Notes under the pieces: generated by a model
Seen by the model: only the letters and a program-made list of their open reading frames with translations
Told to the model about the DNA's origin: nothing
The model's database searches: none
Shown: one piece after another, positions 34,801 through 42,178 of the stretch
How positions within the stretch are numbered: the stretch's first letter is position 1
Layout of the letters: every line of letters starts with the position of its first letter
Source: Terriglobales bacterium
Lineage (GTDB): Bacteria; Acidobacteriota; Terriglobia; Terriglobales; Acidobacteriaceae
Direction of reading: 5' to 3'
Length of the DNA: 64,000 nt
NCBI GenBank assembly: GCA_035567895.1
Contig: DATMPC010000110.1
Span: 1 to 64,000 of the forward strand
Made by a program: the position numbers and the translations under genes

Positions 34801-35184
34801 TGAGGTGCTGGTGTCGACTTGCACGCTCGAGCCGGTCACTTCGACGACTTCCGTGGGCGTACCCAACTGGAGATGTCCGTTGACCGTCAGCGATTGATCT
34901 GCGAGTAGCGTTACTTGCTGCTTTTCCGTGCGGAAGCCGGGGGATTCGATTGTGACCGTGTATCGCGAGGGTTTCAACGCCGTGATGACGTAATACCCCT
35001 GGCTGTCCGCAGTGGTTGTGCGCACGAGACCAGTTCCTGTCTCAATTGCAGTGACTTTTGCTCCCGCGAGGAGGGCGCCTGATGGATCAGAGACAGTGCC
35101 GACAATGTCTCCTAGCCCCTGGGCAAGTGAAACTGCACTGAACGACAGGAGGAAGAACAGGAGCAACCACGCTTGTTTCTTCAT
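31888..35184 (-). CDS. Large TonB-dependent outer-membrane receptor, Oar-like
   Basis: 1,098 residues. Signal peptide about 1-21 (AWLLLFFLLSFSAVSLAQ); a carboxypeptidase-like Ig domain about 22-105 (DIVGTVSDPSGALLAGAKVT, GYYVITALKPSRYTVTIES); a plug domain about 110-250 (ITELPLNGRNAATLTLTTAG, SAEYGQNAGAVVNVITKSG); then a long beta-barrel ending in aromatic Phe (RIGQLGLKLNF). Such proteins are abundant in Acidobacteriota and bind polymers or peptides. ATG 35184 has an AGGAG site; the longer ORF start is rejected. Proximity to GH28 and uxaC suggests oligogalacturonide uptake. Confidence 0.9.
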   Translation of the reverse strand: MKKQAWLLLFFLLSFSAVSLAQGLGDIVGTVSDPSGALLAGAKVTAIETGTGLVRTTTADSQGYYVITALKPSRYTVTIESPGFRTEKQQVTLLADQSLTVNGHLQLGTPTEVVEVTGSSVQVDTSTSTLKNVVEQTRITELPLNGRNAATLTLTTAGSVQGPSGGADQGTTKTFPGAVTLNVNGARQNQISYQLDGGNYVDEYTNVNQPFPNPDALQEFSIQTSNYSAEYGQNAGAVVNVITKSGTNALHGTAFEFVRNAVFNARNWAAPLTLPNGSPTKDMGRDQLKRNQFGGTIGGPIIKDKTFFFSSYQGTRLRNLGGVTQTTVPTVAQRATATDPAVINLLKGIPLGDVNGKLSFAKPDHQDFHDLLGKVDHVLTEKDRFSVRYAYDRFSKLAVFDPANFLTYTDGSTITSQNILLHESHVFNPHLLNDARFSYSREKASRGPAANAISVADLGVALPYEPVKAIQQIRVNGGFSFGDNPPASFVRNNFTWSDDVSWVISKHELHYGGTLERSRVDLDNKFFQPAEFSFDGFANLMAGKLTDYSGNPAFRQGAGEFKNNRNTFAGLYIQDNFKVNRRLTVNLGLRWEPGRAQRELKNRWTQFRLPDLIAGVHSTVFPNAPAGLFFPGDAGFPDNGLRDSMNNFAPRLGFAWDVFGDSKTSLRGGTGIFYDTRISGMNNNRFVDSTPFSPQLFLQTGAVGASPGTFTDPLCTQAATQTAQKCTSQTANYPFPATFPPPKNALFRQSDLYLGWDPNNKWQVPTIYNWNFVLERQLPASFLVRAGYVGSHTSHLGETINQDPCVPSATVTCSGAIRRLNLVKPAADVSFGDLQLVPYDVNSSYNSLQLTAERRAKSLTITGSYTWSKSIDDLPPAQGLYGFDANYSARPWDDPLRHAFDRGPSEFDHQHRFVSSFVWELPGLSGANGFVRNTLGGWQFSGLVSAQTGRPLTLLSGANSNSGGSRAGLGQDRPNLVGNAYGAGACPATGTTACRDWLSPAAFVTNPAGTFGNVGKGSLRYPGYYDWDMGLGKNFKFTERIGMQFRAEFFNVFNRVNFDENAVSGTGNFLKLNSAGNFGALRSATDPRIGQLGLKLNF

Positions 35185-35484
35185 AACCGCACACTCTCCT
35201 GACCGCGGCAGCCAGTCCGCCATCTCCACCTGCTGGCCGCTCGTGTCATCTTTAAGTTGTTTTAAACTCTGAAATCCGTCCCCGCTCTGCCCGCCATCCC
35301 CGCCAAGACACTTCTCCGCACGAATTCTGTCGCGGCGACAGAGCTGTAGGTGCGCGCATGATGTGAGGGGTTCTAAGACACTGTCAAGCGCAAAGTAATA
35401 AAATGTTTACTTAAGAAAAACTTAATAAATGCCATTGCCTCGGCGAATACGGATAAGAAGGACTAGCCCTTTTAAGGATTGAAA
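35185..35484. other. Upstream region of the TonB receptor gene
   Basis: 300 bases, no gene. It holds the promoter noted at 35359-35387 and an A/T-rich stretch (GTAAACATTTTATTAC on the reverse strand, near 35398-35413) just upstream of it, which is a possible regulator site. The LysR stop bounds it. Confidence 0.5.
35359..35387 (-). promoter_or_regulatory. Candidate promoter of the TonB receptor gene
   Basis: Reverse-strand TTGACA (35382-35387) is followed at 17-18 bases by ACATCA/CATCAT, a weak -10. An A/T-rich segment lies upstream. Expected leader about 170 bases. Confidence 0.4.
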
Positions 35485-36369
35485 TTACTGCAGCGATCTG
35501 CGGATAAAATCCGCGATCGTGAGCGTCAGGGCGCGAGGGTACGCGGCGTTTACCATCGCCAAAGCCTGGTTTCGCACCAGCTTGTGTCCGGCGATCCGCA
35601 TCGTGTGGAAGAAGCGTGATTGTCCCTTCAATGAAAAGGCAGGCAGAATCGAGTACCCAAAGCCAGACTCGACGAGCCTTTTGATGGCTTCAGTATCGGC
35701 CGCCTCCATGACGACGTTGGGCTCAATGCCCACATGCGCGAAGAACGCGTCGATGATGGTGCGCATATTGCTCTGCTTCGGATACAGCAGCCAGGAAACG
35801 CGCGCTAAATCCGAGACGCGAATTGAGCCGATTTGCCCGCCGCGCACTTTGGTCTGAGAAGGCCTCACCACGAGCAAGTCTTCGTCAAATAAGGGAATTG
35901 TGGTGATGCTTGGCTCCGAAACGGGAAGTGAGATCAGTCCCAAATCGAAACGACGATCGAGCAGGCCGGCGACGATCTCCTCGGTATTAGCAACCGTCAC
36001 ATGGAGTTCCGTCTGTGGATACTCCTTGCGCAGCATGCGCAACGGACGACCCAGCCGATAGACGAGCGTGGTAACACCTGTGGCAAAGTGGAAGGGGCGA
36101 GTGTCCTCCTGCGCCGTACCATGGAAGTCGGACTCGATGCGACGCATCTGGTCGATCACCGTGCGCGCGTGCTCTGCCAGGCGATACGCCATCGACGTTG
36201 GCGCGAGCTTGCGCCCCGAACGCACGAACAATTCTGTCTGCAGATGTTCCGCCAACCCTTGCAGTTGCAGGCTTACGGCAGCTGGAGAGAGATGCACTCG
36301 CTCAGCTCCCCGGGTAACGCTCCCGGTATCGAGAACCGAAAGAAACACTTCGAGCTGGTGAACGTCCAT
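35485..36369 (-). CDS. LysR-family transcriptional regulator
   Basis: 294 residues. N-terminal HTH (MDVHQLEVFLSVLDTGSVTR, RVHLSPAAVSLQLQGLAEHL) and the effector domain with FATGVTTLVYRLGRPLRML and LLDRRFDLGLISLPV. It sits between the TonB receptor (same strand, downstream) and the Gfo/Idh/MocA gene (divergent). It may control the uronate-associated genes or the oxidoreductase, but no clear operator was found in the 218-base divergent gap. Confidence 0.85.
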   Translation of the reverse strand: MDVHQLEVFLSVLDTGSVTRGAERVHLSPAAVSLQLQGLAEHLQTELFVRSGRKLAPTSMAYRLAEHARTVIDQMRRIESDFHGTAQEDTRPFHFATGVTTLVYRLGRPLRMLRKEYPQTELHVTVANTEEIVAGLLDRRFDLGLISLPVSEPSITTIPLFDEDLLVVRPSQTKVRGGQIGSIRVSDLARVSWLLYPKQSNMRTIIDAFFAHVGIEPNVVMEAADTEAIKRLVESGFGYSILPAFSLKGQSRFFHTMRIAGHKLVRNQALAMVNAAYPRALTLTIADFIRRSLQ

Positions 36370-36587
36370 GGACGAAGCCGGTCTACTGCTGAATTGATAG
36401 CGCCGATACTTTAGTTCAGCTAAAGATTCTTTTCAAGAATACCCGTTTGACATCCGGGCCGCTCCATCCCAATATCTATCCCACGCACGCAGGTTAGCTG
36501 CTGGTCCGGGACCTGGACATAGACCGGACTCAGCAGCTTTTTTCTTGCCGTTTTAGGGAATGCAAGGGGTAGTACAATTCGCGGCCA

Positions 36588-37712
36588 ATGAAGACGCCGA
36601 AGCTGAATCATGATTTCGCCTCCCGATCACGCCGCGAGTTCCTGCGCGACCTGGCTTGGGCCACCGCTGCCCTAGCCACAACCGGACTTCACGGACAGAC
36701 CAAAGCTCCCGACCGCAAACTCGGTATCGCGCTGCTTGGGTTGGGACGATACTCCTCGGGTCAACTTGGTCCTGCGCTGCACGAAACGAAGCATTGCTAT
36801 CTGGCCGGTGTCGTTACCGGGCATCCCGAAAAGGGAGAGAAATGGGCAACCGACTATGGTCTGAACAAGAAGAATATCTACAACTACGAGAACTTCGACC
36901 GCATCGCTGACAATCCAGACATTGACATCGTTTACGTTGTCACTCCTCCCGCCCTGCACCCAGAGTTCACGATTCGCGCAGCCAAGGCGGGGAAACACGT
37001 GATCTCAGAGAAGCCCATGGCAACTTCAGTAGCGGACTGCGATCGCATGATCGACGCCTGTAAGAAAGCGAAGGTGAAGCTTGCCATCGGATATCGCCTG
37101 CACTACGACCTCTATCACCGCGAGCTGATGCGCCTCGCCCGCGAACAGGACTTCGGTCCCTTCATGAGGATGACCGGAGACCGCGGCTTCGTCTTCGGCG
37201 AGCGCGCCTGGCGGATCGACAAGAAGCTAGCCGGTGGCGGCCCCATGATGGACCTCGGCATCTACATCGTGCACGGCACTTGCATGGCCGCTAACGGAGC
37301 AGTTCCGATCGCGGTCACCGCACATGAGAATCCCAAAACGAAACCGGAACTCTTTAACGAAGTAGAAGAGACCCTGCACTGGACCATGCAGTGGGCGAAC
37401 GGAGCGAAGTGCGACGCCGTGACCAGCTTCAACCACAGCTCCGACACGTTTCGCGCTGAAGGCTCAAAAGGCTGGATTGACTTCAAGCAGCACGCCTTCA
37501 CCTATCGCGGCATAGTTTGCGAGACCAGCCGCGGTCCACTCACGTACCCGGCAATCAATCAGCAGGCAGCCCACATGGACGACTTCGCCGACTGTGTCCG
37601 CAGCGGTCGGGACACTCCTGTTCCTGGCGAACTCGGCCGACGCGACATGCAAATCATCACTGCCGTCTACGAGGCCGCACGCACGGGCAAGCGCGTGCAA
37701 GTCAAGACGTAG
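36588..37712 (+). CDS. Tat-exported Gfo/Idh/MocA-family oxidoreductase
   Basis: 374 residues. A twin-arginine signal (SRSRREFLRDLAWATAALAT) suggests a periplasmic enzyme like glucose-fructose oxidoreductase, where NAD(P) is carried tightly bound. The Rossmann nucleotide motif GIALLGLGRYSSGQLG is at about 46-61; the family EKPMATSVADCDRMI supplies the catalytic Lys, and GGPMMDLGIYIVHGTCMAAN sits in the substrate domain. The sugar substrate is unknown. A usual ribosome site is not obvious before the ATG. Confidence 0.86.
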   Translation: MKTPKLNHDFASRSRREFLRDLAWATAALATTGLHGQTKAPDRKLGIALLGLGRYSSGQLGPALHETKHCYLAGVVTGHPEKGEKWATDYGLNKKNIYNYENFDRIADNPDIDIVYVVTPPALHPEFTIRAAKAGKHVISEKPMATSVADCDRMIDACKKAKVKLAIGYRLHYDLYHRELMRLAREQDFGPFMRMTGDRGFVFGERAWRIDKKLAGGGPMMDLGIYIVHGTCMAANGAVPIAVTAHENPKTKPELFNEVEETLHWTMQWANGAKCDAVTSFNHSSDTFRAEGSKGWIDFKQHAFTYRGIVCETSRGPLTYPAINQQAAHMDDFADCVRSGRDTPVPGELGRRDMQIITAVYEAARTGKRVQVKT

Positions 37713-37787
37713 CAGAACCCAGGCGGTAGCCGAACTGTACAGTTGATGTAGCTTATTGCTTAGTTCCTCGCTACCGAGTTTCATTGA

Positions 37788-38558
37788 ATGCCAGCAACCG
37801 CGCACCCAATCCTAAGGACATTTCTGTGGCTGCTTCCGACGGCGCTCGAAATCGGCATCGTTCTGCTAATGCTCTATCGCGGACTCTTGAAGGAGCTCCC
37901 CATCTTTTTTGCTTACGTCACCGCCGAGATTGGACGCACTGCCTTCCTGTTCGCGGAGCGCAAGAACGCCTGGATCTATTTCTTCGGTTATTGGATTACG
38001 GAGTTCATCGCGTGCCTGCTGGCTCTCTGCGTCTTCAAGGAGTTGTTCGACCATGCGTTCAGCCGGCACCTAGGTCTCCGCAAGCTGGGAGCCGTCCTGT
38101 TTAAAGGATCTCTGCTTGTTCTGATTGTGAGCGCCCTTCTGTGGGCCTGGGTTTCTCCGGCAACCGACAGTTACAGGGTCATTGCATCGATCATTCTGGT
38201 AAAGCGAACTGTGACCTTCGTCCAGGCTGGCCTGCTCGGATTGCTGTTCGTCTTCGCCTTTGGACTCGGCCTTCCCTGGAATCGCTATGTAATGGGAGTA
38301 GCGCTTGGATTTGGATTGTATGGAGCAATGGAAATGGCAGCAGTCATGGCAAGGAACGCCTATGGCCACGCCGCCGACACCGCCTTTAGTTGGATCATGC
38401 TGAGCGTCGGTAATTGCTGCATCCTGGTATGGGCATTGTACTTTCTATTTCCTGCGCCGGTCCGCGCCAACAATCCTGAGGGAGCAATTCCAAACAATGG
38501 AATGCTAAAAGAATGGAACGATGCTCTTATGGCCCTGCTCAGGCCCGGGCGGTTCTGA
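37788..38558 (+). CDS. Integral membrane protein of unknown family
   Basis: 256 residues with about seven hydrophobic segments (FLWLLPTALEIGIVLLMLYR, IYFFGYWITEFIACLLALCV, GSLLVLIVSALLWAWVS, AGLLGLLFVFAFGLGLPW, WIMLSVGNCCILVWALYFLF). The C-terminal 30 residues are hydrophilic. No motif points to a transporter or enzyme class. Unrelated neighbours give no help. Confidence 0.68.
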   Translation: MPATAHPILRTFLWLLPTALEIGIVLLMLYRGLLKELPIFFAYVTAEIGRTAFLFAERKNAWIYFFGYWITEFIACLLALCVFKELFDHAFSRHLGLRKLGAVLFKGSLLVLIVSALLWAWVSPATDSYRVIASIILVKRTVTFVQAGLLGLLFVFAFGLGLPWNRYVMGVALGFGLYGAMEMAAVMARNAYGHAADTAFSWIMLSVGNCCILVWALYFLFPAPVRANNPEGAIPNNGMLKEWNDALMALLRPGRF

Positions 38559-38682
38559 GCTACATTGACTGACCCATCCCGAAAGTAACCCAAGTCACCG
38601 CGATACGCGAAACCGGCGGTGCAACAACTTCGTAGCTTTCTCAGGGTTGATCTCTGGCAGATTGATCCGGGAGGGGTGGTTC

Positions 38683-39471
38683 ATGAAGTCCAGGCTTCTA
38701 ATGGCGATGCTTGCAACGGCAGGTCTATTTGTCATTTGCGTGGCATCCGCGCAGGAGCATCAGCATCCATCATCCGACGCTGTGCACGATGCTCACTCCA
38801 TGGCGGGAATGGAGATGCCAAACAATTCTTCTTCCGATGCTCGAGCTGAGGAAGAGATGAATGCGGCCACTCACTCGATGAGTTCGCACCACATGGAGAT
38901 GGGCCCGCACATGAAGATGACGGAGCCGCGGAAAGCGCAGCCCGGCGATGAGGAGCGCGCAAGGCGCGTGGTGGAGCAAGCCCGCGAGGTGATGAGCAAG
39001 TATCAGAACTACCACGCCGCTCTGAACGATGGCTTCAAGATCTTTCTGCCCAATGTGCCCCAGCATCAGTACCACTTCACAAACTACTGGTATGGATTCG
39101 AGGCTCGCCGGCGCTTCAATCCCGAGCATCCGACCTCGCTGCTGTATGACAAGACGCCCGATGGATATAAGCTCGCCGGCGTGATGTACACGGCTTCGCA
39201 AAAGGCCGATGAAGAGGAGCTGAATGATCGTATTCCGCTCAGTGTCGCGCAATGGCACGAGCACGTGAACTTCTGCTTTCCTCCGAAAGGACACGAGTCC
39301 GAAGCCTGGCAGAAGAATCCCAAGTTTGGAATGGCGGGTTCAATTTCCACGCGTGAGGCTTGCGATGCTGCAGGAGGCAGGTTTGTGCCGCTGCTCTTCG
39401 GGTGGATGGTGCATGTGTATCCCAACGACAAGGACGTCTGGGCGATGGGACCGGGAATGCATCAGCATTGA
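38683..39471 (+). CDS. Exported His/Met-rich protein, possible copper-binding
   Basis: 262 residues. Signal peptide about 1-24 (LMAMLATAGLFVICVASAQE), then a 70-residue region unusually rich in His and Met (EHQHPSSDAVHDAHSMAGME, MSSHHMEMGPHMKM), which resembles copper or silver chaperone tails. The rest is a conserved-looking globular domain (YQNYHAALNDGFKIFLPNVP, QYHFTNYWYGFEARRRFN, QWHEHVNFCFPP) with many His, ending His-Gln-His. ATG 38683 has GGAGGGG upstream. Metal binding is inferred from composition only; the domain was not recognised. Confidence 0.7.
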   Translation: MKSRLLMAMLATAGLFVICVASAQEHQHPSSDAVHDAHSMAGMEMPNNSSSDARAEEEMNAATHSMSSHHMEMGPHMKMTEPRKAQPGDEERARRVVEQAREVMSKYQNYHAALNDGFKIFLPNVPQHQYHFTNYWYGFEARRRFNPEHPTSLLYDKTPDGYKLAGVMYTASQKADEEELNDRIPLSVAQWHEHVNFCFPPKGHESEAWQKNPKFGMAGSISTREACDAAGGRFVPLLFGWMVHVYPNDKDVWAMGPGMHQH

Positions 39472-39499
39472 TCCCTCAGGATTAGATTGAAGACTAACC

Positions 39500-39526
39500 C
39501 CGCCTGTTACGGCAGGCGGTTCTGTT
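39500..39526 (+). terminator. Hairpin after the His/Met-rich gene
   Basis: CCGCCTG-TTACGG-CAGGCGG stem followed by TTCTGTT. Thirty bases after the stop codon. The T-run is interrupted, so termination may be partial. Confidence 0.5.
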
Positions 39527-39602
39527 GCGGGGACGTTGATCTCACCAAGGAGTAATCATCCTTGTCATTGACGGCCGTACTCGCTCCGCGCACACTCAGG
39601 GC

Positions 39603-39896
39603 GTGACGATCCTGCTTGTCTGTGCGAACGAAGAACGCCTGGCTCGGCTGAAAGATGCAATCCATTCGGCTGGATTCCGGCTGATTTCGGCGCGGGCACT
39701 CGACGAGGCCTGGGCTAAGAGCGATTTCTTCGACTTCGGCGCCGTCGTCATCGACCACGAGTTGCAGAATGACATTGCGGCTCCCGCATTTCGCCAACGA
39801 TTCATGACTGTGAGCGTGGAGGAAAGCGCAGCTCCGGAAACTGTGGCCATGCAGCTGACGAACTTGTTCCATCGCGCGTCGGAGTTGGTCCAGTAG
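39603..39896 (+). CDS. Short receiver-like protein
   Basis: 97 residues starting at GTG: TILLVCANEERLARLKDAIH, then FDFGAVVIDHELQND and a C-terminal AMQLTNLFHRASELV helix. Strand-helix order and a central Asp in VVIDHEL recall response-regulator receivers, but it is 20-25 residues short, the acidic pocket after strand 1 is changed (CANEE), and the usual later Lys is not clear. Possibly a degenerate receiver used for protein contact. The weak ribosome site leaves the start uncertain. Confidence 0.58.
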   Translation: MTILLVCANEERLARLKDAIHSAGFRLISARALDEAWAKSDFFDFGAVVIDHELQNDIAAPAFRQRFMTVSVEESAAPETVAMQLTNLFHRASELVQ

Positions 39897-39929
39897 GAGA
39901 GCTACTAGCTGCCATGCGCCAGCCATTCC

Positions 39930-40451
39930 CTACTGCGGAGTACGCTCGCTGGAGGGCGGCACGATTCCTTTCGTCCGCATGTAGACCACCAGGTTGCCGT
40001 AGTGCTCCAGGTTATGGGAGGCGTTGAACCATAGCACGCCGAGTTTGTTGCGCTCCCCGCCAAAGGCCTTCACCGTCTCATTGGCGCCGGCGTCGGTGAG
40101 CGCAGTGTAGGCACGATTGCAGTATGCGAAGGCATCGTGCACTGCCGACGTTAGTTCCGTTTTCGTAGTCTTGGTCTTCTCGATTTCCGGCGACGGGTTT
40201 TTCTCTCCCAGAGCGATGGAACAGAAGAGGTAGTCCGCATCCGCGATGTGGCCAAGGATCTGCGCGAAAGATCGCACAGCGGGATCCGGTTTGAACCCGT
40301 ACTCTTCCTCCGGCATCTTCTCGGCGGCGCGCTCGATCCAGGCGGTGACCTGTTTCTGGACCATCTTGGGATAGCCACTGGCCGATTTCAAATCCGGAGT
40401 TTGCGCCAGCGCGGCGCAGGTTAGCATCAGCAGACTGCCAAGCAGTTTCAT
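39930..40451 (-). CDS. Exported DinB-family protein
   Basis: 173 residues. A hydrophobic signal (residues 1-16, LLGSLLMLTCAALAQ) is followed by a four-helix DinB fold with His residues in SFAQILGHIADADYLF and in WFNASHNLEHYGNLVVYMR, the expected metal ligands. An exported DinB is uncommon in general, though secreted versions occur in Acidobacteriota. Role unknown. It points away from the repeat-rich gap at 40452-41221. Confidence 0.75.
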   Translation of the reverse strand: MKLLGSLLMLTCAALAQTPDLKSASGYPKMVQKQVTAWIERAAEKMPEEEYGFKPDPAVRSFAQILGHIADADYLFCSIALGEKNPSPEIEKTKTTKTELTSAVHDAFAYCNRAYTALTDAGANETVKAFGGERNKLGVLWFNASHNLEHYGNLVVYMRTKGIVPPSSERTPQ

Positions 40452-41221
40452 GCCCCAAAGCTAGCACAGCACTGTTTCGGAGGTCATCGACTCTTCGCCA
40501 CGGCATCCGGTCCGGAAACAGGATCGCTAATTGCTGATTTCCAAATTCGCTGTTAATACGCTGATCAGGCACTGAACAGTGAATTAACAGCGAAAATATC
40601 AGCGAATTTTTCAGTGAAAATTAATTTCTGCATAAGACCCGCATAAACACTGGGGGTACCGGAGAGGGGCAGTGAATTAACAGGGAAATCGCAGCGAATT
40701 CCCGGACTCGTGAAGCATAGGACCGTCATCGTTCTGCACCTCCCTTTCTTGTAAGCGGAGCAAAGCTGCGAAGCTCCGGACGACGAAGCTGCGCAGCGCT
40801 TGTCGATCTCCTCTTCCTTGGTACCCCGCCTCGCTGGACGGAGTCAAGGTTCTTACCGTCGCTCGCTGTGGAAATTAAGTTCAGGGCATGGGGGCAGGTC
40901 GTTGCTTTGCCGTTGTCGTTTGGTTTAGCCAGTCGCTAATCCGCTGATCGCCAACCGCTTCCTTTTTGAGGCCGGGTGCCCCGCCTGTGATGTTATCCCC
41001 TTAATGAACCTACCAGGTGGGTGCCCTACCGTCCGCGCTTTGTTCTATAATGGGACAACTTGTACCACCCGCCGCCACGCGTTCGGGGAATGGGATCGCC
41101 GTCTCGCAGCCGGATTACGCCGTGCTCTCGCAGACCCAACCATCTGTTGCGTACAGTGATCTTGCTTGCCCACGTCATTCACGAGAACATGAATCATCAT
41201 CGCTTAAGAAAGGACCCGGAA
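40452..41221. other. 770-base region with no credible gene; CAG(N)GAA repeat cluster 2
   Basis: Units of the dispersed family occur twice: at about 40543-40625 one reverse unit, then ACAGTGAATT, ACAGCGAAAA, TCAGCGAATT and TCAGTGAAAA in tandem, and at about 40670-40705 CAGTGAATT, ACAGGGAAAT and CAGCGAATT. The rest up to the next gene holds no gene with a good ribosome site; an in-frame extension of the following ORF starting at 41060 looks like chance coding. Confidence 0.55.
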
Positions 41222-42040
41222 ATGAGTCACCGGATTCGAGCAACTGCCATCACTCTCCAGACGCGGACTATGCGCCGTGCTGGCCCAAAGCCTCCCAGAT
41301 GGCCCAGCTATCGCGGAAACTCTGAATTCGTCGGTACCAGTCCAAGTGGGCAAGTCACAGTTTATGTCGATCCTAGTTTGGGACAAGCAGCAGCTCTCAA
41401 TGCAAAGGACCTGGTCCAGGATGCTGATCGAGTGGTCAAAGCAAACGACGATATGTTTGGAACCAAGGGCGGAGCTGTAAGTGTGATCATCTTCGCGCTC
41501 GATGGCCGCACCGATGGAACCGGCGGTGCGGATCATATGGGCTGCGATTACACCACGGGAAATGCCATCGAAGTCTGTGCATCATTTGGCCGTTCTGATC
41601 GCGTTTCTGCCCTGTTTGAAGCTGAACTGAGCGAATGTTCCATGGGCGGAAACCTTTGCGGGGTAAGCACCGGGGAAGCTCTCTCCCGGTGGTGCGCAGC
41701 CGTAATCGGCAAGAACGCCCTTGCTGATTTCACGACTGCTCCACAATGGGCACAGGACGGAATGCCCGATTTCGTGAACCAGACCGATCCCACTGACCAG
41801 AATCCCGACAGTACTGGATGTGGAATGGCTTTCATATCGTGGCTCCTCGCCAAAGGCTACGATCTCAGTAAGGTTGCTCAAACCATGGTCTCGCTTGGAG
41901 ATTCCGGAACGCTCGCGCAGCTCTACGCCAAAATGACATCTGATTCCGCTGCAAAGGCGTGGCCCGCATTCCAGAGCGACATTCAATCGCTACCCAACGG
42001 AGTCACGAGCGATGATCCATTCGGCGAAGCAAACACTTGA
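41222..42040 (+). CDS. Unknown protein; C-terminus runs into a dispersed repeat
   Basis: 272 residues, ATG chosen behind GAAAGGA. The first 45 residues are basic and look like a chance extension or a poor signal. The remainder is a compact globular domain: QVTVYVDPSLGQAAALNAKD, ANDDMFGTKGGAVSVIIFAL, FEAELSECSMGGNLCG and ALSRWCAAVIGKNA, with many Cys. EAELSECS sits where a metalloprotease would carry HExxH, but no such motif is present, so I do not call it a protease. The last four codons and stop lie inside the 121-base repeat at 42030-42150. Confidence 0.6.
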   Translation: MSHRIRATAITLQTRTMRRAGPKPPRWPSYRGNSEFVGTSPSGQVTVYVDPSLGQAAALNAKDLVQDADRVVKANDDMFGTKGGAVSVIIFALDGRTDGTGGADHMGCDYTTGNAIEVCASFGRSDRVSALFEAELSECSMGGNLCGVSTGEALSRWCAAVIGKNALADFTTAPQWAQDGMPDFVNQTDPTDQNPDSTGCGMAFISWLLAKGYDLSKVAQTMVSLGDSGTLAQLYAKMTSDSAAKAWPAFQSDIQSLPNGVTSDDPFGEANT

Positions 42041-42150
42041 CCTGACCTTCTCGCTACCCACCCTCTCGCAAACACCGCGCGAGAACGGGGCACCGCATAC
42101 CGGGAGGCGCGTAGCTAAACCCGAAATGGGAAAGGGCGGGCCGCCCAGCC
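42030..42150 (+). repeat. Dispersed 121-base repeat, copy A
   Basis: Nearly identical to 45565-45687 on the same strand, beginning CAAACACTTGACCTGACC and containing GCGTAGCTAAACCCGAAATG. The GGGAAAGGGCGGGCC(A/G)CCC end recurs in shorter form at 44699-44730 and 45532-45565. No ORF, so non-coding. It supplies the stop of the preceding gene. Confidence 0.88.
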
Positions 42151-42178
42151 TCAAGCCGTGCCCCGATACGAATCCGAG

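Noticed and set aside
41060-41221. 54-residue N-terminal extension of the unknown protein
   Set aside because: Pro/Arg-rich chance-like coding and no ribosome site; the internal ATG at 41222 has one.
41222-42040. Metalloprotease call
   Set aside because: No HExxH or other zinc-protease motif is present.
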